Notes: generated by a model not told the origin, from the sequence alone. Counted from the stretch's first letter, positions 1-9,542 are shown. The stretch: 64,000 nt of DNA from Microtetraspora malaysiensis (GCF_001528665.1 NZ_BBYJ01000007.1:331953-395952), one strand, 5' to 3'. Numbers and translations are program-made.

Positions 1-119
1 TGCAGGCGTCGTCGCTGATCCTGCCGAGCGGCGGGCACAACTTCGCCACCTGGAACCGGGAGGTGCCCCAGGCCCTGCCCTGGCTCGCGCAGCAACTGCA
101 CGACCCCGGGCGGGCCTGA
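1..119 (+). CDS. Esterase-like alpha/beta hydrolase, C-terminal end (partial)
   Basis: Only the last ~39 codons are present; the gene starts left of the window and ends at TGA 117-119. The tail reads LPSGGHNFATWNREVPQALP. A GGHN...W block near the C-terminus, with the His as the likely third member of a Ser-Asp/Glu-His triad, is typical of the putative esterase (antigen 85/esterase D-like) fold in actinobacteria. The substrate cannot be told from this fragment. It converges on folD, whose stop lies only 8 bases away, so transcripts from the two strands must overlap or end inside the genes. The reading frame is clear; the family call rests on one motif. Confidence 0.6.
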   Translation, partial: QASSLILPSGGHNFATWNREVPQALPWLAQQLHDPGRA

Positions 120-126
120 CCCCGGC

Positions 127-978
127 TCAGCCGGCCGCGCGCTCGGCCGCCTCGACCACGTTGGTGAGCAGCATCGCCCGGGTCATCGGGCCGACGCCGC
201 CCGGGTTGGGGGCGACGAACCCGGCCACGTCGCGGACGTCCGCCGCGACGTCACCCGCGATCTTGCCGTCCACCCGGGAGACGCCCACGTCGAGCACCGC
301 CGCGCCGGGCTTGACCATCTCCGCCGTGATCAGGTTGGGCACGCCGGCCGCGGCGACGACCACGTCCGCCTTGCGGGTGTGCCAGGCCAGGTCCTGGGTG
401 CCGGTGTGGCAGGTGGTCACCGTGGCGTTCTCGGAGCGGCGGGTCAGCAGCAGGCCGAGCGAGCGCCCGACCGTGATGCCGCGCCCGACCACGACGACCT
501 CGGCGCCCTTGAGCGGCACGCCGTACTCCTGCAGCAGGTGGACGATGCCGCGCGGCGTGCACGGCAGCGGGGCGTCGACCATGTGGACGAGACGGCCGAG
601 GTTGACCGGGTGCAGGCCGTCGGCGTCCTTGGCCGGGTCCATCCGCTCCAGCAGCGCCATCGTGTCGAGGTGGCGTGGCAGAGGGAGCTGCACGATGTAC
701 CCCGTGCACTCCGGGGACGCGTTGAGCTCGTCGATCGCCGCCTCGACCTCCGCCTGGGTCGCCGTCTCCGGCAGGTCCACGCGGATGGACGCGATGCCGA
801 CCTCGGCACAGTCCCGGTGCTTGCCCGCGACGTAGATCTGGCTGCCGGGGTCGGCGCCGACGAGGATCGTGCCGAGGCCCGGCGTGACGCCCTTGGCGGC
901 CAGGGCCGACACCCGCTCGGCGAGGTCGGCCTTGATCTTGGTGGCGGTCGCCTTGCCGTCCAGAATCTGCGCGCTCAT
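127..978 (-). CDS. folD: FolD, methylenetetrahydrofolate dehydrogenase/cyclohydrolase
   Basis: A 283-residue bifunctional cytosolic enzyme that interconverts 5,10-methylene-, methenyl- and 10-formyl-tetrahydrofolate, the formyl donor used by PurN and PurH. Visible signatures are the Y-x3-K catalytic pair in [11 protein letters not shown], the [12 protein letters not shown] block, the [14 protein letters not shown] nucleotide loop and the C-terminal [15 protein letters not shown] motif. Length is normal. The ATG at 978 follows TAGGAG at good spacing. It lies 29 bases after purH in the same direction and is the last gene of a purN-purH-folD run, so the one-carbon donor supply and two of its users are probably co-transcribed. 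Confidence 0.97.
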   Translation of the reverse strand: MSAQILDGKATATKIKADLAERVSALAAKGVTPGLGTILVGADPGSQIYVAGKHRDCAEVGIASIRVDLPETATQAEVEAAIDELNASPECTGYIVQLPLPRHLDTMALLERMDPAKDADGLHPVNLGRLVHMVDAPLPCTPRGIVHLLQEYGVPLKGAEVVVVGRGITVGRSLGLLLTRRSENATVTTCHTGTQDLAWHTRKADVVVAAAGVPNLITAEMVKPGAAVLDVGVSRVDGKIAGDVAADVRDVAGFVAPNPGGVGPMTRAMLLTNVVEAAERAAG

Positions 979-1007
979 TGCTCTCCTAACGGTGATGACC
1001 GTGCCGA

Positions 1008-2549
1008 TCAGTGGAAGAAGTGGCGGGTGCCGGTGAAGTAGAGGCTGATGCCGGCCGCCTCCGCGGCGGCGATGACCTCCTCGTCCCGGATCGAGCCGCC
1101 CGGCTCGACGATCGCCTTCACCCCCGCTTCCGCCAGCACCTGCAGGCCGTCGGCGAACGGGAAGAACGCGTCGGAGGCGCCCACCGAGCCCGCGGCGCGC
1201 TCGCCCGCGCGGGACACTGCGAGACGCGCGGAGTCGACCCGGTTGACCTGGCCCATGCCGACGCCCACGGTGGCGCCGTCGGCGGCCAGCAGGATCGCGT
1301 TCGACTTCACCGAACGGCACGCCCGCCAGGCGAAGGTGAGGTCGGCCAGCACCTCGTCCGGCACGGCCGGGCCCGCCTTGAGCTCCCACGTCGCCGGGTC
1401 GTCGCCGGGCGCGTCCACCCGGTCCGCGGTCTGCACCAGCAGGCCGCCGTCGATCCGGCGGAACTCCGCCGCGTTGGCCGGGCCGGACGGGCAGACGAGC
1501 AGCCGGAGGTTCTTCTTCCCCTTGAGGATGTCGAGCGCCTCGGGCGTGAACGACGGCGCGACCAGGACCTCGGTGAAGATCGGCGCGACCTGCTCCGCGA
1601 GCTCCCGGGTGACCTCGCGGTTCACCGCGATCACGCCGCCGTACGCGGAGACGGGGTCGCACGCGTGGGCCTTGCGGTGCGCCTCGGCGACGTCCGCGCC
1701 GACCGCCACGCCGCAGGGGTTGGCGTGCTTGATGATCGCCACGCAGGGCCGGTCGAAGTCCCACGCGGCCCGCCACGCGGCGTCGGCGTCCACGTAGTTG
1801 TTGTAGGACATCTCCTTGCCGTGGAGCTGCTCGGCGTTCGCCAGGCCGGCCTCCCGGCCGGAGTAGAGCGCGGCGCCCTGGTGCGGGTTCTCGCCGTAGC
1901 GCAGCGGCGTGCGCAGCTGCCACGCCGCGCCCATGAAGGACGGCCACTCGCCGTCGGGGGCGTACACGTTCGCGAACCAGGAGGCCACGGCCACGTCGTA
2001 GGCGGCGGTGTGCGCGTAGGCCGTGGCGGCGAGCCGCCGCCGCTCGGTGACGGTGAAACCGCCCTCGGCCACCGCCGCGAGCACGCTGGTGTACGCGCGG
2101 GGGTCGACCACGACCGCGACGGTGCTGTGGTTCTTGGCCGCGGCGCGGATCATCGCGGGGCCGCCGATGTCGATCTGCTCGACGCACTCGGCGTCCGAGG
2201 CGCCGGAGGCGACCGTCTCGGCGAACGGGTAGAGGTTGACCACCGCGAGCTGGAACGGCTCGATCTCCAGCTCGTCGAGCTGCTTGACGTGCGACGGGTT
2301 CGCGCCGTCGGCGAGCAGGCCCGCGTGGACCCTCGGGTGCAGTGTCTTGACCCGGCCGTCCAGGCACTCGGGGAAGCCGGTCAGCGACTCGACCTTGGTC
2401 ACGGGAACGCCGAAGGACGCGATGGCGGCGGCGGTGCCGCCCGTTGAGACGATCTCGACGCCCGCCGCCTCAAGGCCCCGGGCCAGCTCTTCGAGCCCGG
2501 TCTTGTCGTATACGGCGATCAGCGCGCGCCGAATGGCGATGCGGGTCAC
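1008..2549 (-). CDS. purH: PurH, AICAR transformylase/IMP cyclohydrolase
   Basis: A 513-residue bifunctional enzyme for the last two steps of IMP synthesis: formylation of AICAR by 10-formyl-THF, then ring closure. The N-terminal ~200 residues are the MGS-like cyclohydrolase domain ([22 protein letters not shown]). The transformylase domain follows and contains the conserved IKHANPCG segment with its catalytic Lys-His. The C-terminus ends in the usual [11 protein letters not shown]. The GTG start at 2549 has an AGAGGA ribosome site about 8 bases upstream. It sits 67 bases downstream of purN and 29 upstream of folD, consistent with one operon. Confidence 0.97.
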   Translation of the reverse strand: MTRIAIRRALIAVYDKTGLEELARGLEAAGVEIVSTGGTAAAIASFGVPVTKVESLTGFPECLDGRVKTLHPRVHAGLLADGANPSHVKQLDELEIEPFQLAVVNLYPFAETVASGASDAECVEQIDIGGPAMIRAAAKNHSTVAVVVDPRAYTSVLAAVAEGGFTVTERRRLAATAYAHTAAYDVAVASWFANVYAPDGEWPSFMGAAWQLRTPLRYGENPHQGAALYSGREAGLANAEQLHGKEMSYNNYVDADAAWRAAWDFDRPCVAIIKHANPCGVAVGADVAEAHRKAHACDPVSAYGGVIAVNREVTRELAEQVAPIFTEVLVAPSFTPEALDILKGKKNLRLLVCPSGPANAAEFRRIDGGLLVQTADRVDAPGDDPATWELKAGPAVPDEVLADLTFAWRACRSVKSNAILLAADGATVGVGMGQVNRVDSARLAVSRAGERAAGSVGASDAFFPFADGLQVLAEAGVKAIVEPGGSIRDEEVIAAAEAAGISLYFTGTRHFFH

Positions 2550-2616
2550 TTCGTGATCCTCTCTGTTCCGTTTTCGCCCAGCTCATCTGCTGGGTCGTTC
2601 TGCCCGGAAACCGGGG

Positions 2617-3246
2617 TCAGGCACGCCCCAGGCGTACCCGCCGGCCGGAGACCGTCCAGCCTTCGCGTGCCATGCGCCCGACGACCTCGACGAGCAGCCT
2701 GCGCTCGACGGTCTTGATCCGCTCGTGCAGCGTCTCCTCGTCGTCGCCCTCGCGCACCGGCACCGCCTCCTGCGCGATCACCGGGCCGGTGTCCACCCCG
2801 GTGTCGACCAGGTGGACCGTGCAGCCGGTGACGCGGACGCCGTAGGCCAGGGCGTCCCGTACGGCGTGGGCCCCGGGAAAGGAGGGCAGCAGCGCCGGAT
2901 GCGTGTTGACCACCGGGAAGGAGTCGAGGACGCGACGGCCGAGGATCTTCATGAAACCGGCGGACACCACGAGATCCGGCTTGTAGGCGGCGATCTTCCC
3001 GGCCAGCGCCTCGTCCCACTCGTCGCGGCCGGCGTGGTCGGCCACCCGCTCGACGAACGTGGGCACCCCGGCGCGCTCGGCCCGGGCCAGCCCCTCGATG
3101 CCGTCGCGGTCCGCCCCGACGGCGACGATCACAGCGCCGAACGACGGGGTCGCCGCGTCGAGAAGGGCTTGTAGGTTGGTTCCGGAACCGGAGACGAGCA
3201 CCACGAGCCGGGCGGCCTCTGCGGAATGGTGAGGTCCGGATGGCAC
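2617..3246 (-). CDS. purN: PurN, phosphoribosylglycinamide formyltransferase
   Basis: A 209-residue cytosolic GAR transformylase (10-formyl-THF dependent), third step of purine synthesis. Signatures: VLVSGSGTNLQALLD at the phosphate-binding N-terminus, the catalytic Asn-His in VVNTHPALLPSFPGAH, and the catalytic Asp region DTGVDTGPVI. The frame is open further upstream, but GTG at 3246 is the likely start because AAGGAG lies 8 bases before it and the protein then begins just ahead of the conserved beta strand. The promoter should lie between this start and the divergent membrane-protein gene at 3404. The gene heads the purN-purH-folD group. Confidence 0.95.
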   Translation of the reverse strand: MPSGPHHSAEAARLVVLVSGSGTNLQALLDAATPSFGAVIVAVGADRDGIEGLARAERAGVPTFVERVADHAGRDEWDEALAGKIAAYKPDLVVSAGFMKILGRRVLDSFPVVNTHPALLPSFPGAHAVRDALAYGVRVTGCTVHLVDTGVDTGPVIAQEAVPVREGDDEETLHERIKTVERRLLVEVVGRMAREGWTVSGRRVRLGRA

Positions 3247-3403
3247 CGGGCTGACTCCTTCGGGACGGCTGGTGAGGAGGCGCAGGCAGCGGGCCCTCGC
3301 CGGTAGAAAGGGTATCGGGCTCCGGCCACAGGATTCGAAGGCGGCCCGGCGGAAAGCCGGGGCGCCGCGGCAAGGAATTGCGCGGAAGGCAAAGGTGGGG
3401 ATC

Positions 3404-3808
3404 GTGACGGCACCACTGCAGACGCCGGCCTCCGATCTGGGGGGCCGCCGGGCGTTGTTGCTCGCCCTGGCGGCGCTGATCTGCACGTTCATGCTGCCCG
3501 CTGCCGGGGTCGTGCTGGCGGTCCTCGGTTTCACGGTCGCGATCCGCGACGTGCGCACGCTGAGCCGGGTCCGCCGTCCGGTCGGCGCGGCGGTCACGGC
3601 GCTGGTCGTGTCGGCCGTCGCGTTCATGTTCGGCGGCCTCCTTGTGGCCACCCAGCTCTTCTTCTCCACCGAGATCAACGCGTACGTGGAGTGCGGCAAG
3701 GGTGCGGGGACGGTCACCGCCGAGCACGACTGCATGAACGAGCTCAAGAACTCCGTGGCGCGCAAGCTCGGCGTCACCTGGCCGGCCGACCTCCCCTTCC
3801 CCGGCTAG
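3404..3808 (+). CDS. Small membrane protein between purN and perM
   Basis: About 134 residues. Two hydrophobic stretches at the N-terminus (LLLALAALICTFMLPAAGVVLAVLGF) flank a short charged loop with DVRTLSRVRR; a third helix (AVTALVVSAVAFMFGGLLVA) leads into a polar tail of ~45 residues with two cysteines (VECGKG, HDCMNEL) that may face the outside and pair. I do not recognise the family. It is the only plus-strand gene in a minus-strand housekeeping block and converges on perM. The start is ambiguous: GTG 3395 follows GGAAGG, while GTG 3404 follows AAGGTG; both share the same frame. Confidence 0.7.
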   Translation: MTAPLQTPASDLGGRRALLLALAALICTFMLPAAGVVLAVLGFTVAIRDVRTLSRVRRPVGAAVTALVVSAVAFMFGGLLVATQLFFSTEINAYVECGKGAGTVTAEHDCMNELKNSVARKLGVTWPADLPFPG

Positions 3809-3827
3809 CGACTCCCCCACAGGCGTG

Positions 3828-5441
3828 TCAGGAGTCGCGTTCCCAGGCGTAGGGATCGACGTAGATCACGTGGCCGCCGCGGTCGTCGGACTCGTCCACG
3901 ATGTCGTTCCGCGGCGGCCGTACCGGCTCTGAGCGGGCGGCCCGGATCGCGGCGAACGTCTCCGCCGCCGCGGCGGCGTGCTCGTCGGTCCAGTCGTCCT
4001 TGATCACGGGGATGGGCTGGGTGTCGGCCTCGGTCGCGTCCAGCCAGTGGCCGGGAAGGGCGCGGGCCGCCTTGACCTTCTCGGCGCGCCGGACCTTCCC
4101 CGCCGCCTTGGCGATCACGGCGCTCGCCTTGCGTACCGGCTCGGGGGTCGCCGGGCGGCGCGAGATCAGCAGCCAGTTCGCGATGCCGGCCGAGATGCCG
4201 GCCGCCACACCCACCTCCAGCGCCACCGACAGCGCCACCTCCCACGGGGAGGGCCCGACGGCGGACAGGCGCGCCCCGCCGAGCGGGCCGCCCGAGAGCG
4301 CCGCGAACAGGCCCGCCGCCGCTCCCGAGGCAAGGCCGCAGCAGAACCCCCACAGCGGTGCCGCCTCGATCGTCGGGGTCGGGGCGACCCGGGCCACGAC
4401 GACCCCGGCGACCGCCCCGGCGAGGAACGGCAGCGCGATCACGCCCATGATCCAGGTGGGGGCGACGCCGGACTCCGGCAGCGCGCCGAGCAGCGGCACG
4501 GTGGGGACGGCGCTCAGCTTCACCCCGGTCGGCGCGACGAGGGTGCCGGTGCCGATGGCGAACCCCGGCCCGGCGATGTACGCCATGCCCCAGATCGCGG
4601 CGTTGACGAGGTAGAGGGCCTCGACCAGCAGCAGGAGAAGCCCGCCGACGAACCCGGGGCTGAGCGTCTCCGAGAGCTGCCGGATCTCGGGGAACTTCAC
4701 CGCGATCGCCACCAGGACCAGCAGCAGCCCGGTGGCGAGCATGATCGACAGAGCGACGGCCGTACCGGCGACGACCGAGCGGGTGCGGTCCGGGAGCAGG
4801 CGGAGCATCGACTTCCACGGGCCGATCGTGCGGGCGGTGGCCAGCGACCCGGCCAGGAACGCCAGCACGAAATGGCTGGCCAGCGCCTCACCGAGGAACG
4901 GCTGGGTGACCTCGTTCTGCGCGACGAGGGAGATCATCCCGGCGAGCAGCGCGTACGGCGCTGCCAGCGAGACGCCGGCCTGGGCGACGAGCGCGAGCTG
5001 GGCCCGGCGCCGGGCGTTCTCGACGTCGCGCGGCGTCCCCTTGGGCAGCCGGGCGGGCATCCGGAGCCGGAGGTCGGCGTCGCGGGCCATCCACAGACCG
5101 GCCCGGTAGAGCAGGACGCCCGGCAGGATGGTCAGGCCGAGCGGCAGCAACCCGACCCTGCCGCCGGGGATCGCGAACCCGGCGTGGTGGGCGGCCAGCC
5201 AGAGCTGGCAGGCGGCGCGGAAGACGCCGGGCAGCCCCTGCCCGAACGCGCCCCGTGGGGCGGCGGCCCAGCCGATCAGGGTGAGGGTCGTCAGCACCGC
5301 GAGGCCGACGCCGAGGGTGCCCGCCCCGGCGAGCATGCCCGACACGGGGAGCGGCCTGCGGGTCTCGTCGTCGTCGCCTTTGGGGAAGCGGCTGAGAACG
5401 GCACGGGGGGCTGTCCGCAGCTGATCGAGAAGAGCCGTCAC
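3828..5441 (-). CDS. perM: PerM-like polytopic membrane protein (DUF6350)
   Basis: A 537-residue integral membrane protein with about nine to ten hydrophobic segments from residue ~35 to ~430, then a hydrophilic, charged cytoplasmic-looking tail of ~100 residues. The sequence and place match the actinobacterial DUF6350 family. Its Mycobacterium tuberculosis member, PerM (Rv0955), lies in the same order (sucC-sucD-perM-purN-purH) and is reported to support cell division under stress. Function here is inferred from that synteny. The GTG start at 5441 has no clear ribosome site, so it could be leaderless or start slightly further in. It lies 163 bases from sucD with a terminator between, so it has its own promoter. 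Confidence 0.85.
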   Translation of the reverse strand: MTALLDQLRTAPRAVLSRFPKGDDDETRRPLPVSGMLAGAGTLGVGLAVLTTLTLIGWAAAPRGAFGQGLPGVFRAACQLWLAAHHAGFAIPGGRVGLLPLGLTILPGVLLYRAGLWMARDADLRLRMPARLPKGTPRDVENARRRAQLALVAQAGVSLAAPYALLAGMISLVAQNEVTQPFLGEALASHFVLAFLAGSLATARTIGPWKSMLRLLPDRTRSVVAGTAVALSIMLATGLLLVLVAIAVKFPEIRQLSETLSPGFVGGLLLLLVEALYLVNAAIWGMAYIAGPGFAIGTGTLVAPTGVKLSAVPTVPLLGALPESGVAPTWIMGVIALPFLAGAVAGVVVARVAPTPTIEAAPLWGFCCGLASGAAAGLFAALSGGPLGGARLSAVGPSPWEVALSVALEVGVAAGISAGIANWLLISRRPATPEPVRKASAVIAKAAGKVRRAEKVKAARALPGHWLDATEADTQPIPVIKDDWTDEHAAAAAETFAAIRAARSEPVRPPRNDIVDESDDRGGHVIYVDPYAWERDS

Positions 5442-5540
5442 AATAGTCGATGTTCTCAGGAAGGTACGGCTTCGCCGTGCTGCGCCGCCCGCGTGTCGCC
5501 CGTTTCGTCCGCCCGGGCGGGTGTTTCCGGTCCCGGACGC

Positions 5541-5586
5541 GAATCACCCCGCGGGATCCTCGGCTGAGGACCCCGCGGGGTGATTC
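5541..5586 (-). terminator. Strong hairpin terminator after sucC-sucD
   Basis: A near-perfect inverted repeat: 21-base arms (5541-5561 and 5566-5586) pair at 20 of 21 positions around a GGCT loop. It starts 19 bases beyond the sucD stop codon on the minus strand and has no U tract, as is usual for actinobacterial terminators. It separates the sucCD transcript from perM. Confidence 0.9.
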
Positions 5587-5604
5587 GATCGCGACGCTAC
5601 GGCG

Positions 5605-6480
5605 TCAGCGGGACTGCATGATCTCGCGCATGAGGCGCGCGGTCTCGCTGGGGGTCTTGCCGACGCGGACGCCGACCTTCTCCAGCGCTTCCTTCTTGGC
5701 CTGGGCCGTACCGGCGGAGCCGGAGACGATCGCGCCCGCGTGGCCCATGGTCTTGCCCTCGGGGGCGGTGAAGCCCGCGACGTAGGCGACGACCGGCTTG
5801 GTGACGTGCTCCTCGATGTAGGCCGCGGCCCGCTCCTCGGCGTCGCCGCCGATCTCGCCGATCATCACGATCGCCTCGGTGGCCGGGTCGTCCTGGAACG
5901 CCTGGAGAGCGTCGATGTGGGTGGTCCCGATGACCGGGTCGCCGCCGATGCCGACGCAGGTGGAGAAGCCGAAGTCACGCAGCTCGTACATGAGCTGGTA
6001 GGTCAGCGTGCCGGACTTCGACACCAGGCCGACGCGGCCGGGGGTGGTGATGTCCGCCGGGATGATGCCCGCGTTGGACGCGCCGGGCGAGGCGATGCCG
6101 GGGCAGTTCGGCCCGATGATGCGGGTCTTGTTGCCCTTGGCGCCGGCGTAGGCCCAGAACTCGGTGGTGTCGTGGACGGGCACGCCCTCGGTGATGACCA
6201 CGCAGAGCGGGATCTCGGCGTCGATGGCCTCCTTGACGGCGTCCTTGGTGAACGCCGGGGGCACGAAGACGACCGACACGTCGGCGCCTGTCTGCTCCAT
6301 GGCCTCCTTGACCGTGCCGAACACGGGCAGGCCCTCGTGGACGGTGCCGGCCTTGCGGGCGTTGACACCGCCGACGACCTTGGCGCCGGAGGCGAGCATG
6401 CGGCGGGTGTGCTTGGTGCCCTCACCGCCGGTCATGCCCTGCACGATGATCTTGCTGTTCTCGGTCAGCCAGATAGCCAT
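5605..6480 (-). CDS. sucD: SucD, succinyl-CoA ligase alpha subunit
   Basis: A 291-residue alpha subunit of succinyl-CoA synthetase (TCA cycle; succinyl-CoA + NDP + Pi to succinate + NTP + CoA). The N-terminus [15 protein letters not shown] is the CoA-binding Rossmann motif. [10 protein letters not shown] and the phospho-histidine loop [12 protein letters not shown] are present, as is the C-terminal [17 protein letters not shown]. The ATG at 6480 overlaps the sucC stop by one base (TAATG), so the two subunits are translationally coupled. A strong terminator follows. Confidence 0.97.
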   Translation of the reverse strand: MAIWLTENSKIIVQGMTGGEGTKHTRRMLASGAKVVGGVNARKAGTVHEGLPVFGTVKEAMEQTGADVSVVFVPPAFTKDAVKEAIDAEIPLCVVITEGVPVHDTTEFWAYAGAKGNKTRIIGPNCPGIASPGASNAGIIPADITTPGRVGLVSKSGTLTYQLMYELRDFGFSTCVGIGGDPVIGTTHIDALQAFQDDPATEAIVMIGEIGGDAEERAAAYIEEHVTKPVVAYVAGFTAPEGKTMGHAGAIVSGSAGTAQAKKEALEKVGVRVGKTPSETARLMREIMQSR

Positions 6481-7661
6481 TACGCACCTACCGCAGCAAG
6501 CTCGGCGGCGCGCTTGGCCGCGTCGTCCATGGTGTCCACCAGCTCGACGCGGGGCAGCCCGGCGTCGGCCAGAATCTGCCGCCCCAGAGTGGCGTTGTTG
6601 CCGTCCAGGCGCACCACCAGCGGGTGCGTCACGGCCTCGCCCCGGCTCTCCAGCAGCTGGAACGCGGAGACGATGCCGTTGGCGACCGCGTCGCACGCGG
6701 TGATGCCGCCGAAGACGTTCACGAAGACCGACTTCACCGACGGGTCGGAGAGGATGATCTCCAGGCCGTTGGCCATGACCTCGGCCGAGGCGCCGCCGCC
6801 GATGTCGAGGAAGTTGGCCGGCTTGGGCTGGCCGGGGAAGGCCTCGCCTGCGTAGGCGACGACGTCCAGCGTGGACATGACCAGGCCCGCGCCGTTGCCG
6901 ATGATGCCGACCGTGCCGTCGAGCTTGACGTAGTTGAGGTGCTTCTCCTTGGCCCGCGCCTCGAGCGGGTCCTCGGCGGCCTTGTCGACGTACGACGCGT
7001 GCTCCGCCTGGCGGAAGTTCGCGTTCTCGTCGAGGGTGACCTTGCCGTCGAGGGCCTTAACCTGGCCGTCGGCCGACAGGATCATGGGGTTGACCTCGAC
7101 GAGCGTGGCGTCCTCGTCGACGAAAACGGCCCAGAGCTTCTCGATGAGGGCGGCCGCGCCGTCCAGCGACTGCTCGGGCAGGCCGCCGGCCTGCGCGATC
7201 TCGCGCGCCCTGGCGAGATCGACACCCTCGATGGGGTTGACCGGAACCTTGGCCACCTTCTCGGGTGCGGTGTGCGCGACCTCTTCGATGTCCATGCCGC
7301 CCGCGGCCGAGCAGATGGCCAGGAACGTACGGTTCGCACGGTCGAGGAGGAAGGAGAAGTAGTACTCCTCGGCGATCTGGCTGGCTTCCTCGATCAGGAC
7401 CTTGTGGACCGTGTGGCCCTTGATGTCCATCCCGAGAATCTGCTTCGCCTTTGCGTGAGCGTCGCTCGCGTCGTCGGCCACCTTCACGCCGCCGGCCTTG
7501 CCGCGGCCCCCGGTCTTGACCTGGGCCTTGACGACGACACGCCCGGTGAGCTGCTCGGCAGCCGCGCGCGCATCGTCTGCGGTGTGCGCCACGATGCCTC
7601 GCGGCACCGGGATGCCGTACTCCGCGAAGAGCTCCTTCGCCTGATGTTCGAACAGGTCCAC
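6480..7661 (-). CDS. sucC: SucC, ADP-forming succinyl-CoA ligase beta subunit
   Basis: A 393-residue beta subunit with an ATP-grasp N-terminal half ([36 protein letters not shown]) and a ligase/CoA C-terminal half ([33 protein letters not shown]). Length and motifs are typical. It is the first gene of the two-gene sucCD unit; the 168 bases upstream (7662-7829) should hold its promoter. The B12-binding mutase-type protein lies upstream in the same direction, a plausible metabolic neighbour because such mutases can feed succinyl-CoA. Confidence 0.97.
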   Translation of the reverse strand: MDLFEHQAKELFAEYGIPVPRGIVAHTADDARAAAEQLTGRVVVKAQVKTGGRGKAGGVKVADDASDAHAKAKQILGMDIKGHTVHKVLIEEASQIAEEYYFSFLLDRANRTFLAICSAAGGMDIEEVAHTAPEKVAKVPVNPIEGVDLARAREIAQAGGLPEQSLDGAAALIEKLWAVFVDEDATLVEVNPMILSADGQVKALDGKVTLDENANFRQAEHASYVDKAAEDPLEARAKEKHLNYVKLDGTVGIIGNGAGLVMSTLDVVAYAGEAFPGQPKPANFLDIGGGASAEVMANGLEIILSDPSVKSVFVNVFGGITACDAVANGIVSAFQLLESRGEAVTHPLVVRLDGNNATLGRQILADAGLPRVELVDTMDDAAKRAAELAAVGA

Positions 7662-7782
7662 GAGGGTCCGTCCTTCGGCTGATCTTCGTAATGTCGAGGG
7701 CCAGGCGGGGTGACCTGCCTGGCATTTCCGCGCATGAAGCCTAGCCCCAGCGAGGAGGTGAAGGCGTCATGGGGTACCGGTA

Positions 7783-7799
7783 AGTCCTTGCCAAGGACT
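7783..7799. repeat. Short perfect inverted repeat between B12-protein gene and sucC
   Basis: AGTCCTT-GCC-AAGGACT, a 7-3-7 dyad lying 31 bases past the stop of the B12-binding gene and about 120 bases before sucC. It could be a weak terminator for the former or an operator for the latter; the sequence alone does not decide. Confidence 0.45.
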
Positions 7800-7829
7800 G
7801 ACGGATAGGGCAAAGTTACGCAAAAGATC

Positions 7830-8228
7830 CTAAATCCCTGTCGGGATGGCGGACCGTACCCAGCCGACGATCTCCTCTGTCGTCGCGCCCGGCGTGAAGA
7901 TGGCGGCCACCCCCATTTCCCGGAGTTCGGGGATGTCGCCCTCGGGGATGATCCCCCCACCGAAAACCACGATGTCCTCGGCGTCCTGCTCCTTGAGGAC
8001 CTCCAGCAGGCGGGCGAAGAGGGTCATGTGCGCGCCCGACAGGATCGACAGCCCGATCGCCGCGGCGTCCTCCTGGATCGCAGCCCGCACGATCTGCTCG
8101 GGGGTCTGGTGCAGGCCGGTGTAGACGACCTCCATGCCCGCGTCGCGCAGCGCCCGCGCCACCACCTTGATCCCGCGGTCGTGCCCGTCCAGTCCCGGCT
8201 TGGCAAGAACGATCCGAATTGCCCCCAT
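7830..8228 (-). CDS. Cobalamin B12-binding protein, IcmB/mutase small-subunit type
   Basis: A 132-residue stand-alone cobalamin-binding domain. The lower-ligand motif DxHxxG is present as DGHDRG near residue 15, followed by the LSILSG and VFGGGIIP loops that hold the nucleotide tail. Size and sequence match small subunits of acyl-CoA mutases such as isobutyryl-CoA mutase IcmB and the B12 domain of methylmalonyl-CoA mutase. Streptomyces carries an icmB in the same pcrA-sucC interval, from memory. It needs a separate substrate-binding large subunit, not seen in the window. The ATG at 8228 follows GAGGAGG at good spacing. The exact acyl-CoA substrate is not determined. Confidence 0.88.
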   Translation of the reverse strand: MGAIRIVLAKPGLDGHDRGIKVVARALRDAGMEVVYTGLHQTPEQIVRAAIQEDAAAIGLSILSGAHMTLFARLLEVLKEQDAEDIVVFGGGIIPEGDIPELREMGVAAIFTPGATTEEIVGWVRSAIPTGI

Positions 8229-8575
8229 CGCGACCTCCTCGCAACACGACCGCTTTCACATCCTCGCCGACTCGCGCCTGGCCGTCCACGCACGGAAGCG
8301 CCGGTCCACGGGGCCGCAACGGGGCCTGACGGCGTACGCGGACCGGGGGCGGGCCGTCACCCCGCCGCCGCCGCCACGGACGGGACGACGGGACGACGGG
8401 ACGGCGCAGCGAGGAACGATCCACGACGCTCCCGGAAACCATTGCGGAAATCCACAGGAAATGTCGATTTTCGTGACTTTCCTGTGATCACCGCGCGGCA
8501 GGATGCAGCATGATCACCTAATCTTGATCACCTTCTCCGCGTCAGGGGAAGGCATCCAACAGGAGGACCCCCCTT
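8229..8575. other. 347-base divergent intergenic region
   Basis: No gene is seen. It separates the minus-strand B12-binding gene from the plus-strand secreted-protein gene and must hold both promoters. Around 8383-8405 is a short run of GACGACGG-like repeats. The right-hand 120 bases are less G+C-rich and carry a 9-16-9 dyad and three TGATCACC repeats, described separately. Confidence 0.6.
8453..8532 (+). promoter_or_regulatory. Dyad and three TGATCACC repeats upstream of secreted protein
   Basis: CACAGGAAA (8453-8461) and TTTCCTGTG (8478-8486) form a perfect 9-base inverted repeat with a 16-base spacer. TGATCACC occurs at 8485-8492, 8511-8518 and 8525-8532, in the 92 bases before the gene at 8576. 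Such an array suggests binding of a regulator, but none is identified. Confidence 0.5.
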
Positions 8576-9457
8576 ATGAGGCGAATTATCGCCACTGTTG
8601 CCTGCGCGGGAACCGCGGCGCTGGTGGCCCCCGTGATCGCCGCCCCCGCGTACGCGCAGACGCCGCGTGCCGCGGACCCGGTCTCGGCCCTCGTGAAGCA
8701 GGTCAAGCCCAAGCAGGGTGTTCAGGTGACCTCCGCCGCGAAGGTCACCATGGAGGGCATGACCGCCTTCAAGTTCCGCTCCGAAGGCCAGCTTCAGTTC
8801 GGCAGGTCGGGCGTCGCCGCCTCCGACATGACGTCCAAGTCCGACTTCGGCGGTCTGTTCGGCAAGGACGACACCCTCGACGGGATGAAGAACCCGCTCC
8901 GTACGATCATCATCAACGGGACCTCCTACCTGTCCGGCGGCGTCTACGACGACCTGCTCCCCGACGGCAAGAGCTGGCTGCGCATGCCGGGCGGCAACGC
9001 GGCCAACCTCGACGGAAACCTCGGCATCAACACGTTCGACCCGGGCATCCTCAAGGCCGTGCTCGCGACCGCCAAGGGCAAGAACAACGGCGGCACGCTG
9101 GACGGCGTCCGCACCACGCGCTACCGCGGGTCGATCACGCTCCGCCAGCTCTACGCGGCGTCCCCGGCGACGAGGAAGCACCTCAAGGGCCTGAAGCCGG
9201 CCGACGCCAAGACCGTGATCAACTGGAACCTCTGGATCGGCGCCGACCAGCTCGTCCGCCGGCTGACGACCGCGACGACCATGTCGTACAAGGTCAAGAA
9301 GTCCAACTTCGAGGTGTCCATGACGGGCGACACCAAGTTCACCAAGTGGGGATCGAAGGTCTCCATCACCGCTCCCCCGGCCAGTGAAGTCGCCTCCGTG
9401 GGCGACATCGCCGGCGACGTCCCCGAGGTACCGGACGTCATCAACCTGGGCGACTGA
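8576..9457 (+). CDS. Secreted LppX/LprG-like protein
   Basis: A 293-residue exported protein. A signal peptide spans residues ~1-27 (MRRIIATVACAGTAALVAPV...) with an AYA-Q cleavage site. The Cys in VACAG lacks a good lipobox, so it is probably secreted rather than lipidated. The mature part is rich in beta-strand-like segments: KVTMEGMTAFKFRSEGQLQF, a threonine/lysine-rich C-terminal half, and a NWNLWIGADQLVRRL block. This resembles the LolA/LppX-type fold of actinobacterial lipid-carrier-like lipoproteins; that is inferred from pattern, not from catalytic residues. AGGAGG lies 9 bases before the ATG. Regulation may involve the upstream repeats. Confidence 0.75.
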   Translation: MRRIIATVACAGTAALVAPVIAAPAYAQTPRAADPVSALVKQVKPKQGVQVTSAAKVTMEGMTAFKFRSEGQLQFGRSGVAASDMTSKSDFGGLFGKDDTLDGMKNPLRTIIINGTSYLSGGVYDDLLPDGKSWLRMPGGNAANLDGNLGINTFDPGILKAVLATAKGKNNGGTLDGVRTTRYRGSITLRQLYAASPATRKHLKGLKPADAKTVINWNLWIGADQLVRRLTTATTMSYKVKKSNFEVSMTGDTKFTKWGSKVSITAPPASEVASVGDIAGDVPEVPDVINLGD

Positions 9458-9504
9458 GCGGCACGTTGTCCGGGCGCCGTGTCCGGGTCACGGTGTCCGG
9501 TCAT

Positions 9505-9542
9505 CCCGCCGGGTCCGGCCGAAAGGCTCGTGACCCGGCGGG
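9505..9542. terminator. Bidirectional hairpin between secreted protein and pcrA
   Basis: CCCGCCGGGTC (9505-9515) pairs perfectly with GACCCGGCGGG (9532-9542) around a 16-base loop that itself can form GCC-GAAA-GGC. It lies between two convergent genes (ends at 9457 and 9613), so it can stop transcription from both sides. Confidence 0.75.

Noticed and set aside
979-2367. Upstream extension of folD across purH
   Set aside because: The extension is an Arg/Gly-rich shadow of purH; folD starts at ATG 978 with TAGGAG.
7751-7784. Tiny plus-strand reading frame M-G-Y-R with a perfect GAGGAGG site followed by a small dyad, resembling a leader peptide
   Set aside because: No plus-strand gene follows until 8576 and the B12 gene lies antisense in between, so an attenuator role has no target. 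Probably chance.
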